A program made the translations under genes and the position numbers. Under the pieces are notes generated by a model, which ran no database searches, was not told where the DNA came from, and worked only from the letters and a program-made list of their open reading frames with translations. Shown piece after piece: positions 45,698 through 55,539 of a DNA stretch of 64,000 nt; position 1 is the first letter of the stretch; the number at the start of each line of letters is the position of its first letter. Source of the DNA: Tahibacter soli (GTDB taxonomy: Bacteria > Pseudomonadota > Gammaproteobacteria > Xanthomonadales > Rhodanobacteraceae); assembly GCF_025717065.2 (NCBI RefSeq), contig NZ_JAOVZO020000017.1, positions 186,001 through 250,000 on the forward strand, in the 5' to 3' direction.

Positions 45698-46237
45698 ATG
45701 AACAAATTCGCCCTGTGCCTCGTCTGCTTCGCGCTCGCCGCCTGTGCGCCGACCGACCCGCCGGCCGCGTCCTACACCGCCGCGACGGCCGCCGCGCGCG
45801 ATCCCGCGCGCGGCGGCGCGCGCCCCGGCGTCTGGCACCGTGCCGAGGCCGAGCGCAACGGCGCGCCGATCGCGTGGGAGTTCCGCGCGGACGTCGACGC
45901 CGCGCGCCGCGCGACATTGCCGCAGCTCGTCGTCGTCTCGGTCGTGAACTACGTCGACGTCGGCGAGGACAAGCGTCTCAAGGCGTCGACGATCGACGCC
46001 TACGACCGCATCGAGCGCGATCTCGCCAAGTTGATGGCGGGCAAGGGCGAACTCGTCGCCGTGCTCGATCACTACCGGCAGTACGACTGGTACTTCTACG
46101 CAACCGGCGTCGCCGACGTCGACGCGATCAAGGCGCTGTTCGCGCAGTCGGGATACAACGGCGTTACCGTGAACGTCGAGAACGACGCGCAGGGCGAGTT
46201 CTACGCGACGCTGCGCGAGCGCGTCGACGCGCGCTGA
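45698..46237 (+). CDS. Lipoprotein with DUF695-like region
   Basis: The 179-residue protein has a lipobox (CFALAAC, C16). The mature part (LPQLVVVSVVNYVDV, IERDLAKLMAGKGELVAVLDHYRQYDWYFYATG) resembles DUF695 domain proteins. Function is unknown. It follows the halogenase after 45 bases on the same strand and converges with the next gene with three bases between stops. Confidence 0.7.
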   Translation: MNKFALCLVCFALAACAPTDPPAASYTAATAAARDPARGGARPGVWHRAEAERNGAPIAWEFRADVDAARRATLPQLVVVSVVNYVDVGEDKRLKASTIDAYDRIERDLAKLMAGKGELVAVLDHYRQYDWYFYATGVADVDAIKALFAQSGYNGVTVNVENDAQGEFYATLRERVDAR

Positions 46238-46240
46238 CGG

Positions 46241-47467
46241 TTATTCGAATCCGCTCCGGAACACCGGATCTGCCGTCGCGGTTTCCGAATACGTATACAG
46301 TTTCACCGTCGTCGCGTTCGCCGAGCCCGAGACCCAGGCGACGCCGCCCGACGGCGTCGCGCGCAGCGAATCGTCGCGTGCGTTCCACGACACGCCGAGC
46401 GTCTGCACTTCTTCGGCGGCGACGCCGAACGCGCCGTCGCCGTCGACCACGCCGAGCAGGTAGCGCGTCGGCGAACTCGCTCGCCAGCCGACGAGAAAGC
46501 GTTCCGGCAGGCCGTTGCCGATGCGCGCGATGACCGGATCGCGCTCGGTGCTGCCGTCGGTGTTCGTCAGCCATCGGGTCGTCGCGTTGGCGCCGCCGCT
46601 GCCGAACGTGATGAGGCCGATGCCCTTGGCGTCGCAGCAGTCGCGGTGCTGTGCCGCGAACGCGAGCTTCCACGTCGACGCGCCCGGCGCGAGCTGGCCG
46701 AACTGCGCATACACCGTGCCGTTGCAGCCCGCGTCGGCGGTGAACAGGCTGCGGCTGTTGTTCACGAGGATGCCCTTGTTCGAATAGCAGTCGGACACGC
46801 ACATCGACGTCATCGCGTTCAGGCCCGGATGAAAACCGACGAGACCCGCCATCTGGTGCGAGCAGCCCCATTCCCAGCCGCCGGCGGCGATATTGCCGTT
46901 CTGGTCGAGATACGCGAGCTGGTCGCCTTCGTGGCCGTCGAAGCCGCCGGCCGTGCCGTGCACCGCGAAGTATGCGGCGTAACGGTTGTTGCCGAACGCG
47001 AGGCGGCCGTCGCCGGTGTTCATCTGCGCGATCGCGGTGGAATTGGGAATGACCGTCGAGAACGTCTGCGCGTTCGCGTCGGTGCGCCGCGTCAGGCGTA
47101 TCGCGCCGCTGGCGCTCGTGCGCAGCAGCACCGCGAATCCGCCGTCGTCGTGCGCGACGAGGCCGCGCACTTCTTCGCCGGCATAGTCGTACGTCGCGGC
47201 GATGCCGGCCGTGCCGACGAGGCTGACGTGCGCGGCGCCGTTGCGATCGGTCCAGCCGAGCCAGTGACGCCCGTCGGTACGCGGCGCGAGATACAGGCGC
47301 GGGCCGAGCGTGCAGTTGCCGCCGATGCAGTAGCTCGACTGCGACGCCTGCAGCGCGACCGGCAATGTGAGGGTGGTGGTCTGTATGCGATCGCCGATCG
47401 GACCTGCGGCGGCGCTCGATGCCGCGGTCGCGGCGCACGCGAACGCCGCGAGGCGTAGAAGATTCAT
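46241..47467 (-). CDS. Secreted protein of unknown function with C-terminal GFE motif
   Basis: The 408-residue protein has a signal peptide (LLRLAAFACAATAASSAAAG). The mature part contains six to eight cysteines and repeated strand-like blocks such as IARIGNGLPERFLVGWR, suggesting a beta-propeller-like plan, but I recognise no family. It ends TADPVFRSGFE. The protease gene at 50476 ends with the same type of tail (DSIFANGFE plus four residues), so both may share a sorting or anchoring signal. Confidence 0.7.
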   Translation of the reverse strand: MNLLRLAAFACAATAASSAAAGPIGDRIQTTTLTLPVALQASQSSYCIGGNCTLGPRLYLAPRTDGRHWLGWTDRNGAAHVSLVGTAGIAATYDYAGEEVRGLVAHDDGGFAVLLRTSASGAIRLTRRTDANAQTFSTVIPNSTAIAQMNTGDGRLAFGNNRYAAYFAVHGTAGGFDGHEGDQLAYLDQNGNIAAGGWEWGCSHQMAGLVGFHPGLNAMTSMCVSDCYSNKGILVNNSRSLFTADAGCNGTVYAQFGQLAPGASTWKLAFAAQHRDCCDAKGIGLITFGSGGANATTRWLTNTDGSTERDPVIARIGNGLPERFLVGWRASSPTRYLLGVVDGDGAFGVAAEEVQTLGVSWNARDDSLRATPSGGVAWVSGSANATTVKLYTYSETATADPVFRSGFE

Positions 47468-47527
47468 CAGTGGTTTCTGCGAGCCGTTGCGGGCCGCGAC
47501 GCTAACACCGGTTTCGTTCGGCTTGCG

Positions 47528-50392
47528 TTAACCGGAAGTAAGAAAGCGCAGATCGAGCGACTGCGCGACCGCGAGCACCGCTGCCGTGGCGGCGTCGAGC
47601 GCCGCGTCGCGTGCCGCGATGCGAGGTCGCGCGTCGAGCGTGCACGCGAGCGCGCGTTCGAGCAGCGCCGCGTACGCGGCGGCGAGATCGTCGGCCTGCT
47701 GCGGCGAGAGCAGGCCCGCATCGCGCGCCACGGGAATCAGCCGCGCGGTGCTGCTTTCGCGCAGCAGCGCCGGCGTCTCGTGCGCGTGCGCGAGCACGAG
47801 CGCCTGCAGCGTGAACTCGATATCGAGCAGCGCGCCGGCGCCCTGCTTGAGATCGAGTTCGGCCGCGCTCGACCGATCGCGTTCGGCGCGCCAGCGCGTG
47901 CGCATCTGCGCGACGTGGCGCATCACTTCGGCGCGGTCGCGTGCGGCGCCGAGCACGCCGGCGCGCGCGTCGGCGAAGCGCCGGCCGAGCGATGCGTCGC
48001 CGGCGAGAAAGCGCGAACGCACGAGCGCCTGGTGCTCCCACGTCCACGCGCGGTCGCGCTGGTAGTCGGCGAAGCCCTGCACGCTCGTGACGAGCAGGCC
48101 CTTGCCGCCGTCGGGCCGCAGGCGCACGTCGACTTCGTACAATCGCCCGGCGCGCGTCAGCGTGGTCAGAAGATGCACGACCCGCTGCGCGATGCGCGCG
48201 TAGTAGCGCTGGCCGTCGAGCGGTTTGTGGCCGTCGCTTTCGACCTGTCCGAGCCTCTCGTCGTACAGAAAGACGAGATCGAGATCCGACGCGAAGCCGA
48301 GTTCCGACGCGCCGAGGCTGCCGTAGCCGAGGATGCCGAGGCCGCTGCCGGTGCCGGCGTAGCCGGCGGGACGGCCGTGCTGACGCAGCGCGTCGCGTTC
48401 GGCGTACGCGAGCACCGTGGCGATGATCGCCTCGGCGAGCACGGCGAGGCGCCGCGCGGTCGCGACGGCGTCGGCGCGGCGACCCAGGAACGCGAGACCC
48501 AGTCGAAATCCGAGGCTGTGTTTCAACTCCTGCAGGACTTCGATTTCGGCCTCGGCGTCGGCGTCGTCGAGCGTCGCGGTGCGCCGCGCGATTTCGCGGC
48601 CGATCTCGGCGCGGTCGACCGGCACCTGCTCGAGCCGCGGATCGAACAGGTCGTCGATCAGCAGCGGATGGGCGATCACGCGTTCGGCGAGCCAGGCGCT
48701 GTCGGCGAACAGCGCGATCAGGCGCCGGCGCGCGCCCGGTTGTTCGTCGAGCAGCACGAGATACGCCGCGCGCCGCACGATGGCGTGCAGGAGGCGCACG
48801 AGGCGTTCGAGACAGGCCGACGGCGAGCGCGTCGCCGCGGCCGCCTGCAAGAGCTGCGGCATCAGGCGGTCGAAGCGTTCGCGCGAGCCGGCGGCCATGC
48901 TGCGCACGGCCGGCGAGCGCACGAGGCCGAGCAGCGCCTCGCGCACCGGTTCTGCCGGCACGAAGCCCATGGCGGCGAGCGCGCGCGCGTCGGCGCCGTC
49001 GTCGTCGAGACCGCGCCACAGTTCGGTCCACGCGGTCGGCGCGCTCGTGTCGATGCCTTGTACCGGCGCGAGCAGCGCCGCGTATTCCTCGGCCACGACG
49101 CGGCGCTCTTCGGCGAGCGCGGCGAGAAACGCGTCGACGTTCGCGAAGTCGAGCGCCGCGGCGATGCGGGCACGCAGATCGGCGTCGGCGGGCAGCGCGT
49201 GCGTCTGTTCGTCGCGCAGCATCTGCAGCCGGTTTTCGACACGGCGCAGAAACACGTACGCCTTGCGCAGCCGCGCCGCGCGCGCGCGTTCGAGCACGCC
49301 GATCTGTTCGCACGCGGCGAGCGCGGGCAACAGGCCGCGCACGCGCAGCGAGGGCTCGCGCCCGCCGCGGATCATTTGCAACAACTGTGCGATGAACTCG
49401 ATTTCGCGGATGCCGCCGGGCCCGAGCTTGAGGTTGTCGGAAAGATCCTTGCGCGCGACTTCGGCGTCGATCAGCGCCTTCATTTCACGCAGGCCGGCGA
49501 ACGCGGTGTAGTCGAGGTAGCGCCGATACACGAACGGCCGCAGCGTCTCGGTCAGCCGTTTGCCGGCAGGCAGGTCGCCGGCGACCGGCCGCGCCTTGAT
49601 CCACGCGTAGCGTTCCCAGTTGCGGCCTTCGCGCTGGTAGTACTGCTCCATCGCGGCGAAGCTCAGCGCGACGCGGCCGGCGTTGCCGAACGGGCGCAGG
49701 CGCAGATCGACGCGGTAGACGTAGCCGTCCGGCGTCACCTCGGCGAGCAGGCGCACCATCTGCTGGCCGAGGCGCGCGTAATACGTTTCGTTGTCGACGA
49801 CGCGGGCGCCGTCGGTCTGTCCGTTTTCGGCGTAGGCGAGTATCAGATCGACGTCGGACGAGAAATTGAGCTCGCCGCCGCCGAGCTTGCCGAGGCCGAG
49901 CACGACGAGCCGCTGCGGGCGGCCGGCCGCGTCGCGCGGTACGCCGTGCCGCGCGGCGAGCGGACTCTCCGCGTAGCGCAGCGCCGCTTCGAGGCACGTT
50001 TCGGCGAGCGCTGTGGAGCCGGCGAGCGTGTCGGCGACTTCGTCGAGCCCGTTGACGTCGCGCCAGATCAGGCGCAGCGCCTCGCGTTTGCGGAATTTGC
50101 GCAACAGCGCGAGCTGGCGCGCCTCGTCGCGTTCGCCGGCGTCGAGCTGGTGCGCGCGCGCGTCGGCCTGGCGCGGGTCGCTCATGAGCATCAGCGCGTC
50201 GGGTGCGAGCAGCGCGGGTGCGCGCGAGAAACAATCGAACGCGAAATCGCTCGCGAGCAGCACGCGCTGCAGCTGCTCGGCGACGCCGGCGTCGTCGTAG
50301 AACGGCACGCCGGCTTCGCGGCAGCGCGCGAGCAGGCGCGCGTAGCGCGATTCGAGGAAGTCGGCGTGCGGCGACGCGGTCGGATTCGGCAT
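47528..50392 (-). CDS. glnE: Bifunctional glutamine synthetase adenylyltransferase/adenylyl-removing enzyme
   Basis: GlnE (954 residues; E. coli 946) adds and removes AMP on glutamine synthetase according to nitrogen status and PII. It has two nucleotidyltransferase domains. The N-terminal one (adenylyl removal) carries VLGLGKLGGGELNFSSDVDLIL; the C-terminal one (adenylylation) carries GILGYGSLGASELGFASDLDLVFLYD. The start MPNPTASPHADFLESRYARLL at 50392 is the first with family-like sequence; the open frame continues upstream without support. The adjacent genes have no obvious nitrogen role. Confidence 0.95.
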   Translation of the reverse strand: MPNPTASPHADFLESRYARLLARCREAGVPFYDDAGVAEQLQRVLLASDFAFDCFSRAPALLAPDALMLMSDPRQADARAHQLDAGERDEARQLALLRKFRKREALRLIWRDVNGLDEVADTLAGSTALAETCLEAALRYAESPLAARHGVPRDAAGRPQRLVVLGLGKLGGGELNFSSDVDLILAYAENGQTDGARVVDNETYYARLGQQMVRLLAEVTPDGYVYRVDLRLRPFGNAGRVALSFAAMEQYYQREGRNWERYAWIKARPVAGDLPAGKRLTETLRPFVYRRYLDYTAFAGLREMKALIDAEVARKDLSDNLKLGPGGIREIEFIAQLLQMIRGGREPSLRVRGLLPALAACEQIGVLERARAARLRKAYVFLRRVENRLQMLRDEQTHALPADADLRARIAAALDFANVDAFLAALAEERRVVAEEYAALLAPVQGIDTSAPTAWTELWRGLDDDGADARALAAMGFVPAEPVREALLGLVRSPAVRSMAAGSRERFDRLMPQLLQAAAATRSPSACLERLVRLLHAIVRRAAYLVLLDEQPGARRRLIALFADSAWLAERVIAHPLLIDDLFDPRLEQVPVDRAEIGREIARRTATLDDADAEAEIEVLQELKHSLGFRLGLAFLGRRADAVATARRLAVLAEAIIATVLAYAERDALRQHGRPAGYAGTGSGLGILGYGSLGASELGFASDLDLVFLYDERLGQVESDGHKPLDGQRYYARIAQRVVHLLTTLTRAGRLYEVDVRLRPDGGKGLLVTSVQGFADYQRDRAWTWEHQALVRSRFLAGDASLGRRFADARAGVLGAARDRAEVMRHVAQMRTRWRAERDRSSAAELDLKQGAGALLDIEFTLQALVLAHAHETPALLRESSTARLIPVARDAGLLSPQQADDLAAAYAALLERALACTLDARPRIAARDAALDAATAAVLAVAQSLDLRFLTSG

Positions 50393-50421
50393 GGGCTGCC
50401 GATTGTAGCGGCGTTGCCGGG

Positions 50422-50452
50422 AAAGAACCCCCTCCGCGGACGGAGGGGGTTC
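50422..50452 (-). terminator. Intrinsic terminator after the secreted protease gene
   Basis: A perfect 12-base stem (GAACCCCCTCCG with CGGAGGGGGTTC) and four-base loop is followed on the minus strand by TTTC. It sits between the protease stop (50476) and the glnE start (50392), so it ends the protease message before glnE. Confidence 0.8.
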
Positions 50453-50475
50453 GAAACGCGAATACCGCTCGCGGT

Positions 50476-53160
50476 TTAGCGAACGACGAGTTCGAAGCCG
50501 TTCGCGAAGATCGAATCCGGCAGGTTGCACGCGCTGCCGTAGAACACGCGCACGTCGTCGACCCAGAAGCCCGGGTCGGCGGCGGTCAGGCTCACGTCGC
50601 TCTTGAAGCGGAAGCGGAACGTGACGTTGCGGCCGAGGAAATCGGTCATGTCGACCGCGACGCGCCGCCAGCCGCTCGACGAGCCGTGCCACGCCGTGCG
50701 CGCGCCGAACGAACCGTTCGCGTTCATCGCACCGTTATACCCGCCCGCGGTGAAGCGGTTCGCGTTCGCCGGCACGGGCGCCTGCGCGCCGAGGATGTCG
50801 GTCCACGTCGTGCCGCCGTCGAGCGAGTATTCGAGCAGCGCGCCGTCGTAGTTCTGCTCGGTGTTGTAGCGGATGTACGCCTCGAAGATCGTCGACGGAT
50901 TGTTCAGCACCGCGACCGGCGAAGCGGTCGTCAGGAAGTGCTCGCTCGGCGTATCCGGCGCCGGCGTGAACCAGGAATGCGTCGGCGAGTTCGACTGCGT
51001 GGTGACGATCGAGAAATTCGCGCCGGCGCCGCTGCCGGCCACGGTCCACGCGGACGTGCCGCCTTCGGCGTCGTCGGCGAACGCGTTCGTGTTCGGGCCG
51101 GCCGGCGTCGCGCTCCTCACCGCGGTGTTCGTGTCCGAAAGACCCGCGGCGCAGATGCCGCTGCCGGTGCCGGACGAATCCTCGGCGCGCACGATGTAGT
51201 GGTACTGCGTTGCCGGCTGCACGTTCGGATCGTTGAACGTCGTGCCGGTGACGCAGGTCGCGACCGCATTGCCGGCCGACGGCACGAACGGCGTCGTCGT
51301 CGAGCGGAACACGTTGAAGCGCATCTGTCCGCCGCCGCCGCAGTTCGGCGAAGCGGTCGCCCAGTTCACGTTGATCGCGCAGCCCGCCGTTCCGGCGCTC
51401 GCCGCGGACGTCGCACCCGCGAACGTCGGCGAGAGCGTGCACGCGCCGGTCGCGGTCGCGCTCGAGCACGTGCTCTGCGTCGATTCGCACGGCTCGTTGC
51501 TGACCGACGTCACCTTGTAGCTGTAGGTCGACGCGCCGGAGACGGTCGTGTCGGCGTAACTCGTGACATTATCCACTTCGGCAATCTGCGCATAGTTGCC
51601 GCCGGGGCAGGCGCCGTCCGAGCGCAGAATGCGGTATTTCGTGACGCCGGCCGTCGCGGTCCACGTGACGGTGATCTGGTTCGGCGCGGTCGCGGTCGCC
51701 GAGATGTTCGTCGGCGCGTCCGGCCGCGTGCACGCGTTGATGCCGTCGATGAACTGCGCGGTGCCGCCGCCGACCGGGTCGAGCCAGGTCTTGGCGGCGG
51801 TGGCAGTCGTGCCGCCGCCTTCCCACGCCATCGCGAGTCGGCCGTAGTAGTCGGACAGATCCGCGCCGGTCGAGCCGCAGGCCGACGGGCCGCCGCTCAG
51901 CACGCCGACGAGGCGATGGTCGGCGTTGTACAGCGGCGAACCGGACGAGCCGCCGAGCGTCGCGCCGGCGACGACCGACGACGGCGGCGGCTGGATGCCC
52001 GGCAGGATCGGCGGGGTCGGATCCCAGAACGGATGCAGGTGCGTCGTGCCCGACGGCGTGCCGTAGCCCGAGATCGCCATGGTCGACTCGACGAACGTGA
52101 TGCGCTTTTCGTCGACGCCGGGATGGTGGATCGTCGCGCACAGGCCGCTGGTCGACGTCGGATCGCCCGGCGCGGCGCACGTATGCGCCTGGTCGCGGCG
52201 GTCCCAGCCGCCCCAGTAGTGGTTGTACGCCGGATTGAGCGGCTGCACGAATTCGATCAGCGAGAAGTCGGCCGTGCTGGTCGAGCCCGTGCGCATGCGG
52301 AACGCCGCGCCGTTGTAGGTGGTGTTCGGCTTGGGAATCACCGCGCCGTTGTTCGCCGTGCCGGGCGTGCGGCATGTCGGCGATTCGTAGTTCCAGTACG
52401 CGACGACGGTGGCCGCGACGGTATCGTTGCTGACCGCGCAATGTCCGGCCGTCGCGAACAGCAGCTTGCGGTCGTTCGCGGTGTTGTTCACGAGCGAGCC
52501 GGAGCACTGGTCGGTCGCGCCGAGCGAGTAGCCCGCGACCGCGCGGCGCTGGTTGTTCCACGGATCGGAAGGACCCAGGCAGGCCACGTCCATCATGCAG
52601 TCGCCGGCCTTGCAGTGCTTGGCGCGCGCGCCGAAGCCGCGATAGCCGTGGCCGACCTTCACGAGCTTGAGCTGCAGCTCGTCGCGCACGGCCGGCGGCA
52701 CGGTCAGTTCGAGCACCGCGTCGGGGGAAAGCAGCACTTCGGTCCACCACTGGCCGGTGGACAGGTTGTTCGCATCGGTCAGCGTCTTGAGCGACGTCTT
52801 GCCGTCGAGCGAGCGGATCGAGAGCGTCGCGCCCGGCGGCAGATGAAACGGATTGAAGCCGAAGTTGAGGTGCGCCGCGTCGCCCGTGACGACCTCGAAT
52901 TTCCAGACGAGATTGCCGTCGGCCTTGGTCGACCACGTGCCGTAGCCGGCCGGCGTGACCGCAAGGTCGCGGCCGATGGCGAAGCGGTAGGGCCCGTTGC
53001 CCTTGTAATCGTTGAGTCCGTCTTCTCCGGCGATCTTCACCATGTCGAGATCGTCGAACGTCACCCTCGATTTGTCCGCATTGAAACCGGCCGCTCCCGC
53101 GACCCCCGAAATTCCCACGAAAAGCGCCAGGATGAACCCGGCGAACATCTTCTTGCTCAC
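50476..53160 (-). CDS. Secreted trypsin-like serine protease with fibronectin III region and GFE tail
   Basis: A GTG at 53160 with GAGGG upstream starts an 894-residue protein with a signal peptide (FAGFILALFVGISGVAGA). After a pro-region, a trypsin-like domain of the lysyl-endopeptidase type carries the histidine in FATAGHCAVS, aspartate in STADFSLIEF and serine in GATLGGSSGSPLYN. Then come fibronectin-III-like repeats (PTNISATATAPNQITVTW) and a jelly-roll-like region that has FWVDDVRVFYGSAC. It ends DSIFANGFELVVR. The order fits a secreted degradative enzyme of predatory or saprophytic xanthomonads. The terminator at 53362-53396 lies in its upstream region. Confidence 0.87.
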   Translation of the reverse strand: MSKKMFAGFILALFVGISGVAGAAGFNADKSRVTFDDLDMVKIAGEDGLNDYKGNGPYRFAIGRDLAVTPAGYGTWSTKADGNLVWKFEVVTGDAAHLNFGFNPFHLPPGATLSIRSLDGKTSLKTLTDANNLSTGQWWTEVLLSPDAVLELTVPPAVRDELQLKLVKVGHGYRGFGARAKHCKAGDCMMDVACLGPSDPWNNQRRAVAGYSLGATDQCSGSLVNNTANDRKLLFATAGHCAVSNDTVAATVVAYWNYESPTCRTPGTANNGAVIPKPNTTYNGAAFRMRTGSTSTADFSLIEFVQPLNPAYNHYWGGWDRRDQAHTCAAPGDPTSTSGLCATIHHPGVDEKRITFVESTMAISGYGTPSGTTHLHPFWDPTPPILPGIQPPPSSVVAGATLGGSSGSPLYNADHRLVGVLSGGPSACGSTGADLSDYYGRLAMAWEGGGTTATAAKTWLDPVGGGTAQFIDGINACTRPDAPTNISATATAPNQITVTWTATAGVTKYRILRSDGACPGGNYAQIAEVDNVTSYADTTVSGASTYSYKVTSVSNEPCESTQSTCSSATATGACTLSPTFAGATSAASAGTAGCAINVNWATASPNCGGGGQMRFNVFRSTTTPFVPSAGNAVATCVTGTTFNDPNVQPATQYHYIVRAEDSSGTGSGICAAGLSDTNTAVRSATPAGPNTNAFADDAEGGTSAWTVAGSGAGANFSIVTTQSNSPTHSWFTPAPDTPSEHFLTTASPVAVLNNPSTIFEAYIRYNTEQNYDGALLEYSLDGGTTWTDILGAQAPVPANANRFTAGGYNGAMNANGSFGARTAWHGSSSGWRRVAVDMTDFLGRNVTFRFRFKSDVSLTAADPGFWVDDVRVFYGSACNLPDSIFANGFELVVR

Positions 53161-53732
53161 GGTATGACCCTCGGTTGCGTCGACCCTTGCCGCCACGCGA
53201 GCGCCTTCAAGGCGCATGCGTTCGCGGCCCCGAGCACCGGTTCCGATACGTGATTTCGCCCCTGTTTGCCGTCCGAAAACCCCGCACTAGGACCCGATAC
53301 CGAGCATCCCTGCGACTGCGGACTGACGCCACCCCCGGCCGTCCGCGGTTTTCATGCGCGCAAAAAAACCCGCCGCAGTGCGATCTGCGACGGGTTCCCT
53401 CCCGGCAAGCTTCTGATGAGCTTGCGCGTTGGGGATTTTCGCGATCTTCACGCGCCAGTCACGCGGCGGTGCAGCATGAAGGCTATCCATACGCCTGAAT
53501 ACAAAACTCGCCGCAAGGCGCCGTTCCGGCTCAGGTTTGTTGCGATTTGTACGGCCGGATTCTGCCGTTCCGCGCGAGATCGGGCGCCTGTGCCGCGCGA
53601 GCGGCAGCGCCCGGGCCGAACATGCCGGGCTGTAATAACCGCATAACCCCCCATCCTTTCCGCGCTGTCGGGCCGAGCCATAGCATCGTGTTACTGCGGG
53701 CGTTTAGACGTCCAAATCTTTCGGTGACGCTC
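53161..53732. other. Divergent intergenic region between the protease gene and cysJ
   Basis: These 572 bases separate two divergent genes. Apart from the minus-strand terminator at 53362-53396 and a small adjoining hairpin (GCAAGCT with AGCTTGC, 53405-53425), no credible gene is present. Short frames here have no homology that I recognise and cross the terminator. The cysJ side (53600-53732) is the expected place for CysB binding, but I could not identify a site. Confidence 0.5.
53362..53500 (-). ncRNA. Candidate small RNA or protease leader with intrinsic terminator
   Basis: On the minus strand an intrinsic terminator pairs AACCCGTCGCAG with CTGCGGCGGGTT around ATCGCA and is followed by seven T (53368-53362). 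Just before it is a hairpin pairing GCAAGCT with AGCTTGC. No gene ends here, and the protease starts 200 bases further on in the same direction. It could be the end of a small RNA that begins near 53500, or a conditional terminator in the protease leader. The 5' end is a guess: I see no strong promoter. Confidence 0.4.
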
Positions 53733-55538
53733 ATGTCCGCCAACGCCGCTCTGCCCCTGATCCCGCTGCCCGAAGAGAAGGCCGCCCAGCTCGCGCGCGT
53801 CGTCGACGGGCTCGATACCGCCGCGTTGTGGTGGCTGTCCGGCTACGCCGCGGGTCTCGCCTCGCAACCGGCCGCGCTGCCGCGCGCCGTGGGCGCGGCG
53901 CTTGCGAAGGAGCCGTCCGCGCAGCAGCGCCTGACGATCGTGTTCGGCAGTCAGACCGGCAATTCCCGGCGCGTGGCCGAACAGCTCGCGAGCAAGGCCG
54001 AAGCGGCGGGCCTCGCCGTGCGCCTCGTGCGCGCCGATGCCTACCCGACGCGCGAAATCAAAAACGAGCGCCTGCTGTACGTCGTCATCAGCACGCTGGG
54101 CGACGGCGATCCGCCGGACGACGCGCGCGGCTTCGTCGAATTCCTCGCCGGCAAGCGCGCGCCGGAACTGCCGGAACTCAAGTTCGGCGTGTTCGCGCTC
54201 GGCGATTCGAGCTACCCGCAGTTCTGCGCGATCGGCCGTCGCATCGACGAACGCCTGGCCGAACTCGGCGCCGTGCGTCTCGTCGATCGCGCCGACGCCG
54301 ATCTCGACGTCGAACGCGCGGCCAAGCCGTGGCTCGACGCGGCGCTCGCCGCCGCGCGCGACGCGCTCAAGGCGCACGCGCCGCTCGCGACCGTTACGCC
54401 GCTGCGCCCGGTCGCGGCGCCCGCGTGGACCCGCGAGAGACCTTTCGCGGCCGAGGTGCTGGTGAACCAGCGGCTGACCGCGCGCGGCAGCGAAAAGGAC
54501 ATTCGCCACTTCGAGATTTCTCTCGAAGGTTCCGGTTTGAACTATGAGCCGGGCGATTCGCTCGGGGTGTGGCCGCGCAATCCGCCGGCGCTGGTCGACG
54601 CGGTGCTGCAGACGTTGAAGCTCGACGGCAACGCATCCGTGGGCCACGAGGAAACGACGCAGCCGCTGCGTCTGTGGCTGACCGAACACCGCGAGCTGAC
54701 CAAGCTCGCGCGACCGTTCGTCGCGCACCACGCGGCGATCGCCGGCAGCGCGGAACTGAACCGCCTGCTGTCGCCCGATCACGCGCCGGCGCTCGTCAAG
54801 CTCCTGGCCGAGTACCAGGTGATCGACCTCCTGCGCGCGTTTCCGGCCGCGTGGTCGGCCGAGGAACTCGTCGCGGCGCTGCGTCCGCTGACGCCGCGGC
54901 TGTATTCGATCGCCTCGAGCCAGAAGGCGGTCGGCGACGAGGCGCATCTGACCGTCGCGCACGTCGCGTACGACGCGTTCGGCAGCGCGCACTGGGGCGC
55001 CGCGTCGAACTACCTCGCGCGCAGCGACGAAGCCGGCCGCGTGCCGGTGTTCGTCGAGCACAACGACCGCTTCCGCGTGCCGCGCGACGGCGCGCGCGAC
55101 GTCGTCATGATCGGCCCCGGCACCGGCGTCGCGCCGTTCCGCGGCTTCGTGCAGGAACGCGCCGCGACCGGCGCCGCGGGCCGCAACTGGCTCTTCTTCG
55201 GCAACCCGCATTTCCGTTCCGATTTTCTGTATCAGACCGAGTGGCAGGACGCGCTGAAGAAAGGCGCGCTGACGCGGCTCGATCTCGCGTTCTCGCGCGA
55301 CGCCGCGCACAAGGTCTACGTGCAGCACCGCATCAGCGAGCACGGCCGCGAGCTGTGGCAGTGGCTCGACGGCGGCGCGCACCTTTACGTCTGCGGCGAC
55401 GCCGCGCGCATGGCCAAAGATGTGCACGAGGCGCTGATCGCGGTCGCGGTCGCGCACGGCGGCAAGAGCCGCGAGGACGCCGAAGCCTACGTCAACCAGT
55501 TGCAGCAACAGGGCAGGTACGCCCGAGACGTGTACTGA
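53733..55538 (+). CDS. cysJ: Sulfite reductase flavoprotein alpha subunit
   Basis: CysJ (601 residues) passes electrons from NADPH through FAD and FMN to CysI. The flavodoxin domain has [16 protein letters not shown] and [15 protein letters not shown] (about residues 70-200). The FAD part has RLYSIASSQ, and the NADPH part has [15 protein letters not shown] and [17 protein letters not shown]. It ends in YARDVY like other CysJ proteins. It is divergent from the protease and one base before cysI, heading the cysJIH operon. Confidence 0.95.
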   Translation: MSANAALPLIPLPEEKAAQLARVVDGLDTAALWWLSGYAAGLASQPAALPRAVGAALAKEPSAQQRLTIVFGSQTGNSRRVAEQLASKAEAAGLAVRLVRADAYPTREIKNERLLYVVISTLGDGDPPDDARGFVEFLAGKRAPELPELKFGVFALGDSSYPQFCAIGRRIDERLAELGAVRLVDRADADLDVERAAKPWLDAALAAARDALKAHAPLATVTPLRPVAAPAWTRERPFAAEVLVNQRLTARGSEKDIRHFEISLEGSGLNYEPGDSLGVWPRNPPALVDAVLQTLKLDGNASVGHEETTQPLRLWLTEHRELTKLARPFVAHHAAIAGSAELNRLLSPDHAPALVKLLAEYQVIDLLRAFPAAWSAEELVAALRPLTPRLYSIASSQKAVGDEAHLTVAHVAYDAFGSAHWGAASNYLARSDEAGRVPVFVEHNDRFRVPRDGARDVVMIGPGTGVAPFRGFVQERAATGAAGRNWLFFGNPHFRSDFLYQTEWQDALKKGALTRLDLAFSRDAAHKVYVQHRISEHGRELWQWLDGGAHLYVCGDAARMAKDVHEALIAVAVAHGGKSREDAEAYVNQLQQQGRYARDVY

Positions 55539-55539
55539 A

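Noticed and set aside
50203-53253. Plus-strand open frame of about 1000 codons over the protease gene
   Set aside because: Antisense to the secreted protease, Arg-rich and without motifs; the minus strand has signal peptide and catalytic motifs.
53287-53490. Short minus-strand frame upstream of the protease
   Set aside because: It runs through an intrinsic terminator and has no ribosome site or family match; a small RNA or leader is more likely.
53600-53732. CysB binding site in front of cysJ
   Set aside because: Only weak AT-rich similarity could be seen; not enough to call a site.
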